This document shows, piece by piece, positions 1 to 11,665 of a DNA stretch of 64,000 nt. Every line of letters begins with the position of its first letter. Position 1 is the first letter of the stretch. The notes under the pieces are model-generated. The model searched no databases and was not told where the DNA came from. It saw only the letters and a list, made by a program, of their open reading frames with translations. Origin of the DNA: Euryodendron excelsum (taxonomy: Eukaryota; Streptophyta; Magnoliopsida; Ericales; Pentaphylacaceae); contig CM065392.1 in the NCBI GenBank assembly GCA_033060915.1, positions 1,633,501 through 1,697,500 on the forward strand, written 5' to 3'. A program made the translations under genes and the position numbers.

Positions 1-589
1 ATCTTACCTGCCAAAATCAAAACTCAACCGTCAAGCCAACACAGAAGAACTACAAACACAAAATAACCTCCCATAACTCCTCAAGTTTAGCTCATTTCTA
101 GTAACCTTGTCGGGGCATCCTTCCCAGGAAGCCTCACATGGGCCTCTTCCTCACCAGCAGTCCAAAGAATTTCAAAAATAATACTCAGAAGCTACTAGCC
201 TCTTGAAGGCCTCCTAAAAGCTGAAAGTGTAATTCAATCAAGAGAGCAAGGAGGACAAGAAGGAATAGCTCGCTCTACAGTTCCATCCTTTCCAAGCCAA
301 CTCTACAGTTGCTCACACTCTACCTCAACAAAGCCTAGCTCATCAGATTCCCAGTACGATCACCAGAGTGTACCAGTCACCTCCATCAACTCAAATGACA
401 GTGCTAGTCCTATCCTTGGCCAAAAGCAGCTCTCGTTGCTGTCAGCTTAGACATCACCTGCTGCATAAATCATCATCCCCCTTATCAACCATCCTGAAGA
501 CAAGATAGGAAGAAAGAGACCCGATAAGGGTTCATTGACAGGTAAGAGGTATGTATTAAAAAAAAAAGAGATGCTAAAATATCATTTTC
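1..589. other. Unclassified sequence left of an LTR block
   Basis: No open reading frame of credible length or recognisable domain is visible. The stretch is less AT-rich than most of the window and ends near a purine-rich tract (about 541-590) where a TTTC-rich block begins. It could be internal or untranslated sequence of the adjacent TAT/Ogre-type retrotransposon, but I see no primer-binding site or polypurine tract that would prove it. Confidence 0.3.
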
Positions 590-2888
590 GAAATAATTTT
601 CTAGGTTTCTTAGACTTTCCCTCAAAAGTTTTAAAATTCAAAATCAAACTCCGGTTTCAAATTTTTTCCTTCAAAAGTTTTTGTTCAACATCATTCTCGG
701 TTTTCTAAACTCTTATCTTCAAAAAGTTCGGGTTTTAACTTTCATCCTCAAAAAGTTCTTAGTTTCAAACTTTATCCTTCAAAAGTTTACTTCAAAATTT
801 CAAATCCTACATCAAAAAATTTCAAATCTTGGTTTCAAACTTTATCCTTTAAAATTTAACTCAAAAAAATCAAATTCCGATTTCAAACTTTTTTCTTCAA
901 AAGTGTTTGTCCAAAATCAATCATATCGGTTTGCTAAACTCTTCCCTCAAAAGTTTTAAATTCAAAATCAATCCTATCAGTTTCTTAAAACTTTTTCCTC
1001 CAAAAGTCTTTATCTCCCGGCAAATGACAGGGTTTACTAGACTTTCTCCCCTTACAAAAGAAAAAAGTTCAATTCTAGGTTTTCTAAACTTTTTCCTTCA
1101 AAAAGTTTGTTTTGAATCAATTTCCCAGTTTTTAAAAAATTTTCCTTCAAAAAGTTTCTATCCAATTCAAATGTCTAGTTTTCCAGGCTTTCCCTTCAAA
1201 AGCTCTACTTCAAAATGTTTTCAAAGGTTTTTCAAACTTTTTGTCCAAAGTCATTTAAAAAATCATCTTCGAAAACCAGTTTCTAGGTTCATCAACTTTG
1301 GTCCCACCGATCGCCTCACGACCTCAATAGGGCCCTTACTTTATAGTTTTCTATCTCCAACAAGCAAAAACAAAAAAAGAGAGGCAGCTATTAGCACCCT
1401 ATTTTGGCCACTCAACGATCTCTGGTCGGATCGGAAGCACCTACAAACCAACACAAGCATCCTCAAGCCCAAACATGTTGTCCAGAATGATAAAACCCCA
1501 TTCACACCCATTTCCAATCAAATAACCACTTTGCGGGTCCACTAGGCTCAATAGAAGCAAAATGACCATAATGCCCTTTGTGCATTAGTCAATCCAATCC
1601 AGCCCGACACGTCTTCCATAAAATGATAAGTCCATTCAAATTCAAAGTCAAATCCAATAGCCCCGTCATCCGAGAAAGTTGATCTCTTATTGACAGTAAT
1701 ACCATTCAACCCAGTACGGCACAATCATCGAGAAAGCTTATTCCTCAGAACGGTAAAACCCCATTCACACCCATTTTCAGAAAGTACCTAAGCCCTCGAG
1801 ATGAAAGAGCGGTTCACTTCTGGCGCCTGCTAGCCCGCTAATATAGAATGTTCGCTAATCCGACACATTGTTTGAGAAAGCAAAAATCCTTCAAGAACGA
1901 AAAATCGTCCTAATTCGGCATGTTCTTTGAGAAAGCACAAACCCCTCAAGAAAGGAAGTATGTTCAAGTCTGGCACATTCTTTGAAAAAGCACAGACCTC
2001 TCAAGAACGGAAGACTGTCCCAGTCTTGCACGACCTTCGAGAAAGTTTATCCCTTAAGGTGGTAAGACCCTTTCAAGCCTGTCTATTGAGAAAGTACCAA
2101 TTCCTAGGACAAAAGTCCAAACCAGATCTAGACCGGTCAACATCGACGCCTGCTAGCCCGTCCCAATAAAAAATGACCATTTTGCCTCTAGCGGGCCCAT
2201 CACGTTCTTTGAGAAAGTATTAAGTCCTTAGAACAGTAAAACCACCTTCCAAAGTTGTCTCTAGATGGCCCAGCATGTCTAGTGCCGTCCAGTCAACTCC
2301 GATCCTTTCCCGGAGGTTCCCCAGTCAAAATGAACATTTTGCCCCTAAGTATCCAAATGCCCTAGGAAACCACACCGGCCCTAGGTATCAAACTGATAAC
2401 ACCCCAGTCAACTTTAGTCAACCCCAGTCAACTCTGGTCAACTCGGTCAACCCCGATCAATCTTGGTCAACCCTAGAACTCCCGGGATGAGATGACCGCG
2501 ATCCAGTCACTTTCTTCAACCATACTGACTTTGGGAATCGAACCGACAACCTCCGGGACACTGTCTAGAGTGTCCCTTTCCATTTCTGGCGAGGTTTCGC
2601 CATCCGGTATTTTCCTTTTCAAACCAAAACCTCCCTACTCCACTCTGAGTGAAGCATGACCAATTTTTAGCCTTGAGCCACTTCTAGAGGCTCACACAGC
2701 TGTCATAAGCGGTTACAAATCAACCAGCCTTCTGATTAGCCCCCTTTTTTAGCCCTCATTAATAAGCCTAGTGGCGCACACTTTAATTTTAGCAGTGCAC
2801 CACTATTAGTGGCGCATAACTCCTTAAAATAGGTTACAAATCGACCAGCCCCATATCTAGCCTTTTTTAAGCCATCATTAAGTCCCCT

Positions 2889-2947
2889 TGCGCCACTCTT
2901 AGTGGCGCACGACCAAGCTCAAGGCGTGCGCCACTAAGAGTGGCGCA
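2889..2947. repeat. Nested palindromes upstream of LTR TATA box
   Basis: TGCGCCACT-CTT-AGTGGCGCA (2889-2909) is itself an inverted repeat with 9-bp arms. A second copy at 2927-2947 is its exact reverse complement, so the 59 bp can fold as two small hairpins or one larger cruciform. The block ends 21 bp before the TATA box at 2968. Related but degenerate GGCGCC inverted repeats occupy the same place in the LTRs at 27701-27771 and 31600-31660. Confidence 0.85.
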
Positions 2948-2967
2948 TTAGTCCCCTCATTTTGCAC

Positions 2968-2975
2968 TATAAATA
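2968..2975 (+). promoter_or_regulatory. LTR TATA box
   Basis: TATAAATA lies between the palindromes and a CT-rich stretch (3049-3072), as expected for the U3/R promoter of an LTR. The same element is present on the minus strand at 27665-27672, which sets the transcription direction of this LTR family. Confidence 0.6.
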
Positions 2976-5283
2976 CAGACCTCCTCCCTTATTATTTTAG
3001 GTTAGAAAATCTCTCCAAAAGCTCTTTCTCTGTTCCAGACAACTCTTGGAGCTCTCTCTCTCTCTCTCTCTCGAAGTGTTGTCAGCCGAGCCCTAGCTTG
3101 AAGCTTTGAAACCTTAGCCTCTGAGCTCCACCGAAGTTTTACCCCTGCTGTTCGAAAGCTCCCAAAGTCTTTTTGAGTCCAAGGCCCAAGCCTCCGTCAA
3201 AGAAAGAAGAAATGGGACAAGGTAATCTCTAGTTTACCTTTCCGTACTCCCCCACTCTCTTTTCTCCCTCCGAACCCACTTGGGTTCTTCTCTTTTTTAA
3301 AATCCTTATCTCTAAACCCCTCTTTCTTGCATGCTTAGAATAAGAGGGTGTTACGTCCATGTCGAGAGTGAATAAGAGGAGATTACCGATCGGGATTTTC
3401 TTCTTAGCCTTCACTTGCTTTACGGTATAGCCTTAGGGCCCTCTTGCAATATGGTGATACCTAGCCTTGTATGTTTCATGTCGTTATTATCGTTGTCATA
3501 CATTTGCATTCTTGCCATTTCTTTATCCTCTAAAATCATTTTTAAAGTTGTTTTCTCAAAACCACCATTCTAGGTTGATCCTAACCCTCTCATGGTTAGG
3601 GTTTTTCTAGAAAAGTGTAACATTTTAAATGGCTCCCGTTAGCCTATATTTGTTTCTTTTCAAAAACACGATCTTTGAATGATCCTAGTCTTTTCACGAT
3701 TAGGATTGTTTTGAGAAAAGTGTGACATTCAAAACGACCCGAAAAGTTCTACATTTTTGGCCTCGTGCCTTTGTTGTTTTTTTTTGAGTCACGAGCCTAA
3801 AATGATTTTTGACTTCTAATAGCTAGAATGGTTTTAGGCAAAGTGCAATATTCATTTGGATGTCTAAAATCCAAGTTAGGGTTTCGGACCGTAAAGCATG
3901 TTTTCAAAATACTCAATTTTCAAATTATTTAGAAAACTCTCATTTGTCAAACCTTAGAAGTCCAATCCTAGGAAAATCCTGTTTTTGCCAACTCAGAAAA
4001 CTTTCCTTTTTCAAGTCAAAATCATACCTTTTTCAAACCCTCAAAATCCTCAATTTCCAAATCAATCAAAACTTTTCTTTTTCAAACTTTCCTTTTTAAA
4101 ATCAATCAAATCAAAACCTTCTATTTCAAATATCTCAAATCACTCCTCTTTCAAACCTTCCAAATTTAAAACCTAAATTAACTCCTTCTATTTTGGAAAC
4201 AATCCGAACTTGCCTTTTTCAAAATCAAATCAAATATTTTCAAATCAAGTCAATATTTTCAAATCAAATCCAATCTTCCTAAAAAGGAAACATTTCCAAA
4301 TCTAATCTTCCTGAAAAGGAAACATTTCCAAATCCAATTTTCTAAATTTCCAAATTCAATTTTCTTGAAAATGAAACATTTTCGAATCTAATCTTTTTGA
4401 AAAGAAAACATTTCAAAAATCAAATCAAATTTTCCTAAAAAGAAAACATTTTCAAAATCTAATCTTCTTGAAAAAGAAACATTTTTAAAAGCAAATCTTC
4501 ATGAAAAGGAAACATTTTTAAAGTCCAACATTTCTTGAAAAGGAAACATTTTTAAACTCAAACTTTTCTGAAAAAAAAAAATTCTAAAAATGAAAACTTT
4601 TTAGAAATAGAAACTCATTTCAAAATTCCAACTCTTTCAGACTTTTGTCTGAACTATGGCTGACCTCATCCTCTTTAAGAAGGTACATAGGCAACCCTTG
4701 CGGTCACAACCTTTTTTAAATTCCTAATTCCATAACCAATTTTGAAATTCAAGTCCCTCTTTCAAACTCTTCTTCAAACTTTGTTTTCAAATGTTTTCTA
4801 AGTGGATAGCCTTAAACATAAGTAACCGGTGAGTCATAGTTAGGTGAGTAAAAAGTGAATAAACATATAGGTACCGCAAGGGTGGGGTAGGGTGATAGTC
4901 TTAGGACATCTTTGCTACACGTAACCAACCCAGACTTAAGAATTTCTATTTCAATGACCAAAACCAGAGTTAATTTTCAAAAGGGCTTTCCAATATTTTT
5001 AGGGTTATCGAACAACCCTACCTCATAAAACCCTCTCATGAGGACGTTTTTCAAAAATACTTTCCAAAACCTAAATTTAACCCACGGGTTTTACTTAGTG
5101 TAGATGACTTAGCACATCTTTAAATATGTTAGGTGGCGACTTCAAAGACCTTTTCAAAAAACCGTAATCAATTCCATTCAAATCCCGTCGTATTCGTCCT
5201 TCTAGAAGGATGAGTTCTAACGAGAGAACACTGTACCTTTTTTAGAGCCAAGAGGGCTTGGTGTCCAAAAACGGAGCGCGACA

Positions 5284-6337
5284 GCATACATGGGGAGTGG
5301 TTGATGACCTTTCCACGTGGCGGTGCTTCATTGGAGGGTCAGATCCGTGGTAGGGTATTTGAGAGGGTTGTCATCCCACTCCGCGCGTGGCGTGTGTCAG
5401 GACGATGTCAACAGTGAGGATAGTTGTCCCTCATACACTCTACGTCATTGTGTAGAGAATACGCTATTATATCCAATGTTAGTTGTGGCCTCCACCGATG
5501 TGATGGGAAGGAGGGATGGCACGGGAAGCAAGGTCTGTTCAGGGGCCAAAGTGGGTCGACTCTGTCGGGAAGAGTCGTGGTCTGGTCAGGAGAGAATATA
5601 AGGGGATTAGTTTGTTGAGGCTCGATCAAGAGATCGGGAAAACGTCACTATCACCTTCTTTCTGTTTTAGACATCTTTCCAAGTCTCATCGATTATTTTC
5701 CTAAGAACATACATTTGCATGTTCAACCACTGTCCTGCTATTTTTCTTCTTACAAGGTCGTGCCTTGACCGATAATTAACAACTACCGAATTTTAACCAT
5801 ATTACTATAATATCTAAGCCATGCTTCCAGAATACACCTATCACGATCCATGTTAAAAATTCCCGGAGCCATCAAGGGAGACCTCAACAAAAACTCTAGC
5901 GTAGGCAGTAGATCTTCTAGTAGCCGTTGGCACTCTATCCATTAACATGAGTTGGATTAGATGTTTTGGTACCTCGAACAGAAAAAACATAGATTGTACT
6001 GTATAGGTTGATGTTGCTATAAGCAGTTAAGCATGTTCATGCATCTGGGGGCCAAATACTTTACAAAACTAGTAATCTATACAATCATCTCAAACAACCG
6101 TTCCACGGACCTAAATTTGACAAGCATTTAATTTTCATCATCATATACAGGTAATAACTCCTAGACAACAATTACAAGGCCTAAAGCTGGAAAGGCATTT
6201 AAACTCAAATATAAGGTTGTTCGCATTAAAGCCATGCCTATCAATGATTGTTGGACAAGCAAAGGAACAAGAAGTTTCTAGTACTCATCCACTAGGATTG
6301 AATCAGGACCACTGTACCTTTTGACACAAGACCAGCT
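5284..6337. other. Intergenic, no gene recognised
   Basis: The first part (to about 5640) is GC-richer than its surroundings and has overlapping short frames on both strands, none with a recognisable domain; it may be more retroelement sequence. From about 5800 the sequence is ordinary AT-rich intergenic DNA up to the TATA box of the RDM1-like gene. Confidence 0.4.
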
Positions 6338-6347
6338 TATATAAATA
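6338..6347 (+). promoter_or_regulatory. Probable TATA box of RDM1-like gene
   Basis: TATATAAATA matches the plant TATA consensus and lies about 200 bp before the proposed start codon at 6539. Transcription starting around 6370 would give a leader of about 170 bases containing one short upstream ORF. The assignment rests on sequence and position only. Confidence 0.5.
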
Positions 6348-6443
6348 CATCATGCGGGATTGCTGTGGACAAGTACAGGAAGATTTTCCAATTGAGAGGA
6401 TCTTATTTTCCTAAACCATCTCACCTCTCTCTCTAGTGTAAAA

Positions 6444-6539
6444 ATGTTTCAGAGGCATGAATCCTTGCAAAAACAGCATGTCAATGCCAAAGCACAAAAG
6501 AAAAAAGCATTGAAGAGGAAAATACTAGCCGAGGTGTGA
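6444..6539 (+). CDS. Upstream ORF overlapping RDM1-like start codon
   Basis: A 31-codon ORF starts MFQRHESLQK and is rich in lysine (KAQKKKALKRK). Its TGA overlaps the proposed RDM1 start codon as TGATG (6537-6541). This arrangement is compatible with translational control by reinitiation. It could instead be an unrelated reading of the leader, or mark a wrongly placed main start. I recognise no family. Confidence 0.3.
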   Translation: MFQRHESLQKQHVNAKAQKKKALKRKILAEV

Positions 6540-7912
6540 TGCCATGGCCGAAGCAAGGTACCACCTATTCATTTCGTGTTTCAAATATTGCCGAAAGTTT
6601 ATTCCTTCCATTCATAAGTTTGTTCCTTAAGGTTCACATTCAATTTGTGTTACAATAGATCCTCAAAGCAACAAGCTGCCCCCATGCCTAAATGGGGATC
6701 CATGTAAATAGGTAACATGGTATAAAAAACTTCAGTGCATGTATACTCACTTTAGCATGTTGTTCTTTTTCTTAAAGAAAATCCTAGTTTTGGATTGGCT
6801 ATTTATGTTATCAAATAAACTCAAATTTACATATTCAGAAATCTTATCATCTACCATTGAGTTGGCAATTCTGCCCTTAAATCGACATTGATTCTTATTT
6901 GTTAGTCCCAAGAACATAGCTTTATGTACTTAGTAATTTAGATCCATGGTGTTCTCGAGGCAAATAGACACCTAAGCAACTCGAAACCACCTTGGCTAAA
7001 GAAAGAATGATAACTTTTACATATTAAATTTTCTAGCCACAATTAACATTATATATCTCAGTTTATCCCATTATTATCATATTACCAAACTAGAATTATT
7101 CAAAGCATAGTTATTAGAATTGAACTGGACATTAAACCGATGAGGATAGTGGTTTTCGGTTCATTAGTTTAACTGGTGATTCAACCAGTTCAACTGGCAT
7201 TATAAAATTAGTATATTTTATTCATTTATAAAATTTACATACCCCATATATATATATATATATATATGTATTATATTTTGCAAAAATATTAGTTGAAAAG
7301 TTGGTAGATAATGTATAAAAAATGCTTTCAGCCCATGTCGTCATGAGTTCCAGCCTCAACAGCCTTAAGAAATTTTGCAGCAGCAAGGGTTTTTTGCCCA
7401 GCGGGTCCAAGTGCTTGTACCGAACTAACGAACTCTCCGGTCCCCATTTGAACCGGCCAAACCGGTTTTAATAACTATGATTCAAAGTCATGCTTTCTTT
7501 AGTGATAAGTGTTATGGTGCTAAAAGACATGCTTCGTAATGCAGACACTATGATGAAGCATGCAAAAATGTATCAGGACTACATGAAAGAAATCCAAATC
7601 CCAGAAGTTTGTAGGTCGGTTATTCCTTTCCATACATGGCAAGGATTAGGTAAATCCTTAAAACAGCTATATGGACAGCCATTACACTCCCTCACCAATC
7701 TTCAGCTAAACAAATGGGATAAATTGAGGATTGGCACCATTAACGAGCATGAACCAATGGACAACATTATTCATCCCTCTAAAGCTGAAGCCACCATCTG
7801 GCTCATTGAAGAAATCCATAGGCAACACACATCTGATTATTATCTAGCTAAACTTTGGCTTGCTGATCCCATGTACCGTGCCTTTGTGGATCCGGTCTCT
7901 CCAAAAGCATGA
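6539..7912 (+). CDS. RDM1: RDM1-like protein (RNA-directed DNA methylation 1)
   Basis: Proposed join 6539..6557, 7503..7912, giving 142 residues. Exon 2 strongly matches plant RDM1 as I know it: AKMYQDYMK (about residues 27-35), VIPFHTW (46-52), LYGQPLH (62-68), IHPSKAEATIWLIEEIH (96-112) and DPMYRAFVDP (128-137). Arabidopsis RDM1 is about 160 residues and is a dimeric, plant-specific subunit of the DDR complex (DRD1, DMS3, RDM1). That complex supports Pol V transcription and guides de novo cytosine methylation in the nucleus; RDM1 binds methylated single-stranded DNA. The core is free of stops and frameshifts. Exon 1 (MPWPKQ plus one base) is inferred: donor AG|GTACCA at 6558 and acceptor TTTCTTTAG at 7502 keep frame. 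The acidic N-terminal stretch usual in the family is missing, so an additional exon could be overlooked. The intron carries a MITE (7106-7479). Exon 2 identity is secure; the start is uncertain. Confidence 0.82.
7106..7479. mobile_element. hAT-type MITE in RDM1-like intron
   Basis: The 374-bp element has perfect 11-bp terminal inverted repeats (CATAGTTATTA at 7106-7116; TAATAACTATG at 7469-7479). It is flanked by an exact 8-bp target duplication ATTCAAAG (7098-7105 and 7480-7487), the hallmark of hAT transposons. It has no coding capacity and contains a (TA)n tract (about 7248-7267) and GGTTCAACTGG-like subterminal repeats. Its right end is 23 bp before exon 2 of the RDM1-like gene, so the splice acceptor pyrimidine tract directly follows the target duplication. 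Confidence 0.9.
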
Positions 7913-8460
7913 TGTCTCTTTTTCTCATGTTTTTGTTGCGTGTTGTTTCTTTTTCTCATGTTTTTGTTGCATGATGCTTGTCAGTTTTCTTGTTCTCATA
8001 TTTTTCTCATATTTTCGGTTGAAGTCTATCATTTTGAGTGCCTCATTTGTCCTATAACATCTGTAGAACATGTTCTTATTTTTTTCTATAACATCTGTAG
8101 AACATGTTGTTTGATTGGATCGTTAACAATGAGAATTACTCACATTTAAGGTCAATATTGTTTTCTGTAGAGGTAAAACAATACGATAGTCAACTAAGAA
8201 TGTGGATGGATGAATAATGTGACCTATGAAAATAAAATTCTATGGAATTGCATTCAGAGTTTCAGATAGCCTGCTAATGTTACTTATACGAGTAAATAAT
8301 TAATATTGCAAAGTACCTAAGAAGTCTACTTTTTAAACCTCACCTACTTTTGATCCTGAGTTTTTTTCTCAGGCCTATTATGCCTATCCCTTTGTCTCTT
8401 TGTATGATCTTTCTTTCATCAATATATTGTCCCTTTGCTGTTTCAAAAAAAAAACTATTA
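7913..8460 (+). repeat. RDM1-like 3' region with two short direct duplications and an A-tailed end
   Basis: After the stop codon, a segment of about 25 bp containing CTTTTTCTCATGTTTTTGTT repeats with a 31-bp period (around 7917 and 7948). An exact 23-bp repeat beginning CTATAACATCTGTAGAACAT is found at 8052-8074 and 8086-8108. The segment around 8360-8453 ends in CTTTCATCAATATATTG, a short spacer and then an A run, which resembles the 3' tail of a plant LINE or retrocopy. No clear target duplication was found, so that part is weak. Confidence 0.45.
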
Positions 8461-11205
8461 CTCCCACAAGTTAACAACAATTTTGAGAGTGATTACAAAT
8501 TTACAATTGGTGTCAATTGACATCCACTGAGTTTCATTCATGAAAGTGCCACTAATTGTCTTGATCATAGAATGTTCAAAAAAATTCAAAACCTCAATTT
8601 TCCGTTAAATCTGAGTTTCAAGTCAAGCATGCTTTCATTCCTTAAAATCCAATTGTTCTAGTTTTTTGTACCGCGGATCTGCTTAGGAAATATATTCTCA
8701 ACTATAATGGTTTGCGTAACATGAGGAAAAGTGAACCATTCAGCATGCACCAATCCTGCCTGAAACAAGAATGCTGCTAAATATACCTAAAAAATAAAGA
8801 TTCTAGTTCCATTAACCAAGTACGAAGATTTTTTTTTAATGCACTTTAACTTTATACAAATTAATAACCGTCTGCTTACCAAAAAAAAGTAACCATCCAA
8901 CTTTTGAATTCTTCTCAAGATTTCCATGGAAAAATCATCACATGAAGGAAACTATAGATCAAATCCCGTACTATCGTGAACTAGGTTTATTACAACTAGC
9001 AAACAATGTACTAATTTAATTAAATAAATTGAAGGCAGAGTTTCTCCTTTTTTCAAACAGCCCCTTAGTTACTCTTCTTAAATTTATGACCTTCTCCATT
9101 TATATGAAATATCTAAACAACGACAGAATAGAAATCACCTTGAAGCTTGGCAAGTTAAATATAAGTAAAAATATCCAGCGACATCCAGACTTCTGAGTTT
9201 GCAGACATCTAACGGTCCAAAACAATCTCAAAGTTCAACAAAAACCTAATACCAACGCTTAGGTAGCCTACGATACCATACTGTGACACACTATATATAC
9301 ATATATTTATGTAAATGTGCTTGTGTCGATAGCTATTTACATAATCTTGCAAAGAAAATGTTAAACAAACTTAAAGAGTGGGTCCCACACTTGTTTCTAA
9401 CTGTAGGTCCGACTATCATATGCCTAAAAAGTTCAAAAATGTGGTGAGAAAAAAGAGTAAATTTTACAGGTTTAACAAGTCAACAACAAAATCTGATCTG
9501 GATTACTTACCAACAAGGAGAAGGAAATTAAATTTGACTAGATTAGGGATTGTAATGACTTGCCCAAAAAAAAAAAAAAAAAGTTGACAGGCCAGGTTAA
9601 TAATGGTATTAATTGCAATCACTGTCTAAACTTGGGATCTCATTAAACTTACAGATATTATTTTGGCACAAGTATCCACACTTTACCATATTAACATAAT
9701 TTCACTAGTTTTTTCAATTTTGCACTGTAGACCATATTGTTGAGATAATCTTTCACTTATGGCTCTCTTATTCAGGCCTTGTCAATTTCAAGCACACAAC
9801 TACGAAGTGTACAAGGAAATAGTCCTAAATGCATCTCTACACTAGATAAGCAGTGATTGGTGAACATGAAATAAGAAATCAACTGTTTTATTTATAATTT
9901 ATTTTTGTTTTGTAATGAATACTCTTTGCAAACATTCTTCTTTGCTCAAATACAAAGGCATGCACCAATGACAATCCTGCAAATAATTATAAAGTTGAGA
10001 GTAATTCAAGGAAAAATGGAGACTAAAATAACTTAAAAAACACTTAGTTTAATATCTCATTAGATGTTTTAAAACCTAGACCGAACCATTTAGAAATAGA
10101 GCATAACACCTTTAGAAATCCTAAAAATCGTAAGCCCATTTTTGGAAAGTTGATCTTAATTAATGTTGGTTTAATCTAAAAATCGTAAGACCATTTCACG
10201 AGATCAATGAACTATGTTGGTTAAACCATTTTAATGAAGTAGCACCGTAACAATTGCAAGATAAAGGTTTCAAAAAGGCAAAGCATAAATTGTATGCATG
10301 GCAAGGTAATCTCAATAAATTAATAAGAATCATCTTAGGAAAATATCAATATTGAAGTCAATTAAAAATTGAAATATTTTCGCCAAAAAGAGAGCTAAAA
10401 GGCAAAGGAAGAGGGGGAGAAATAATGCAAAACTGTATAGAAAAGTCACTACATTCTCATTCCTTCTAATTTCAAGCAACTTTTATAAAAGTGAAGTATT
10501 ACATTTTGGGCAGCAGTCCAAATATTGTCTAGAAAACCTTAACTACATTTGCTCTGATCAAAACAAGCTTCTTAGATATATGTATTGCCTATTCACTCGA
10601 GTTTAGCTTTGCTCCACCATCCTCAATTTGACCAAAAAACTAACACTTCCCAAAATGCAAGAAGAAACGGAGCATTTCTTTTGAGTAGAGCCAAACTCTA
10701 TGCATATGGCAACACAAGGAAGTCAGAATCAATCATCAATAAAACGTTGGGAAATTTTTCAAAGTGCCATTGTTGGATATGCCTATCTCCGCGGAATGAT
10801 AGGACGAAAGCTTTGCATTCACAATCCAATTCAAGGTTGCCGCTAAATGTCAAAAATTTTAATATGATTAGTGACAATATCTTTCTTCTTGCCGCTAAAT
10901 GTGTACTTTTGCCACAATGTTTACAAATCCGCCATTAAATGAGTACGACACCCAAACAAGAAAGATTTACAGACTAGCTTCATATAGTACAGTTCATTTT
11001 TTATTTTTTTTAAATGCTTTAATCATAGGGGTATATGTGAAAAGTATTTAGCTAATGGAAGGTAATAGTAGATTTAGACACAAAGATGGATAAACATCAG
11101 TAGAGACATCAAATACAAGGATTACCAGAGAAAAACATTTCTTTAATTTCTTATCAACTCCTCTAACATAAAACTGAAGTTCAAACCAGCTGCGCTGTTC
11201 CAGTC
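8461..11205. other. Intergenic, no gene recognised
   Basis: AT-rich sequence with homopolymer tracts (for example an A run at about 9568-9583). A plus-strand frame at 10585-10938 has no recognisable domain and no supporting splice or promoter context. Upstream exons of the MBD-like gene could lie here, but I could not identify one. Confidence 0.4.
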
Positions 11206-11634
11206 ATGGGGAAAGGACCAAAAAATCATGGCAAAGTTCAATTCAAAATTGTATCTGCGAACATATCACCGTTGACAATGTCGACCGTGCGCAAGATGCA
11301 ACAAAAACGGCGAAAAACAACAAGAGCAGGAACCACTTGTGCTATTTTTGACAATTCATCTCCTGCCTATGGCTGGTTGCTGCCTGGATGGGTCGCTGAG
11401 GAGCGAACCGTTCAATCTGGAAGGGTTTATAGGGTAATACCTTCTTATGTCTCTCTTTTCATTTTTTAAATTGAAGACTTCATTTTTTCTAATCATCTTA
11501 AGCTTCTACATTTCCTTCCTTTTTTTTTTCAAATCACCTTTCTTTACGTGGATTAAATTTCATTAGACAGTCAATGGATCTATGATGCAAAGCTACTCAT
11601 ATGTTTGCATGTGTACGTTTTTTTTTTTTTTTTT

Positions 11635-11665
<31 letters not shown>

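Larger units (their letters stand above)
590..5283 (+). mobile_element. TAT/Ogre-type Ty3 LTR (plus orientation), left end unresolved
   Basis: The block matches, in reverse orientation and in the same order, the long LTRs at 24347-28521 and 28867-33213. The shared parts are a GC-richer U3 (1290-2650), GGCGC-type inverted repeats (2690-2950), a TATA box (2968), a CT-rich leader (3050), a CCCAAGTGGGTT-like patch (about 3270), a long TTTCAAAA-type block (3880-4640), and a terminal section with CTCTCGTTAGAACTCAT and the end GCGCGACA at 5283. An additional TTTC-rich block at 590-1290 lies left of U3 and has no counterpart in the other copies, so this may be two LTR pieces joined together. No primer-binding site follows position 5283. 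The open frames inside are low-complexity by-products of the TTTC-rich repeats. Confidence 0.65.

Noticed and set aside
681..1545. Open frames of 92 and 212 codons on the plus strand
   Set aside because: They are made of FKLFPSK-type low-complexity translation of the TTTC-rich LTR block; no domain, and similar frames appear wherever the block occurs.
5317..5704. Overlapping frames on both strands in a GC-richer patch
   Set aside because: Several frames on opposite strands overlap with no recognisable family; best explained by local GC content and unknown retroelement sequence.
10585..10938. 117-codon frame between the RDM1-like and MBD-like genes
   Set aside because: No recognisable domain, no splice or promoter context, composition like surrounding intergenic DNA.
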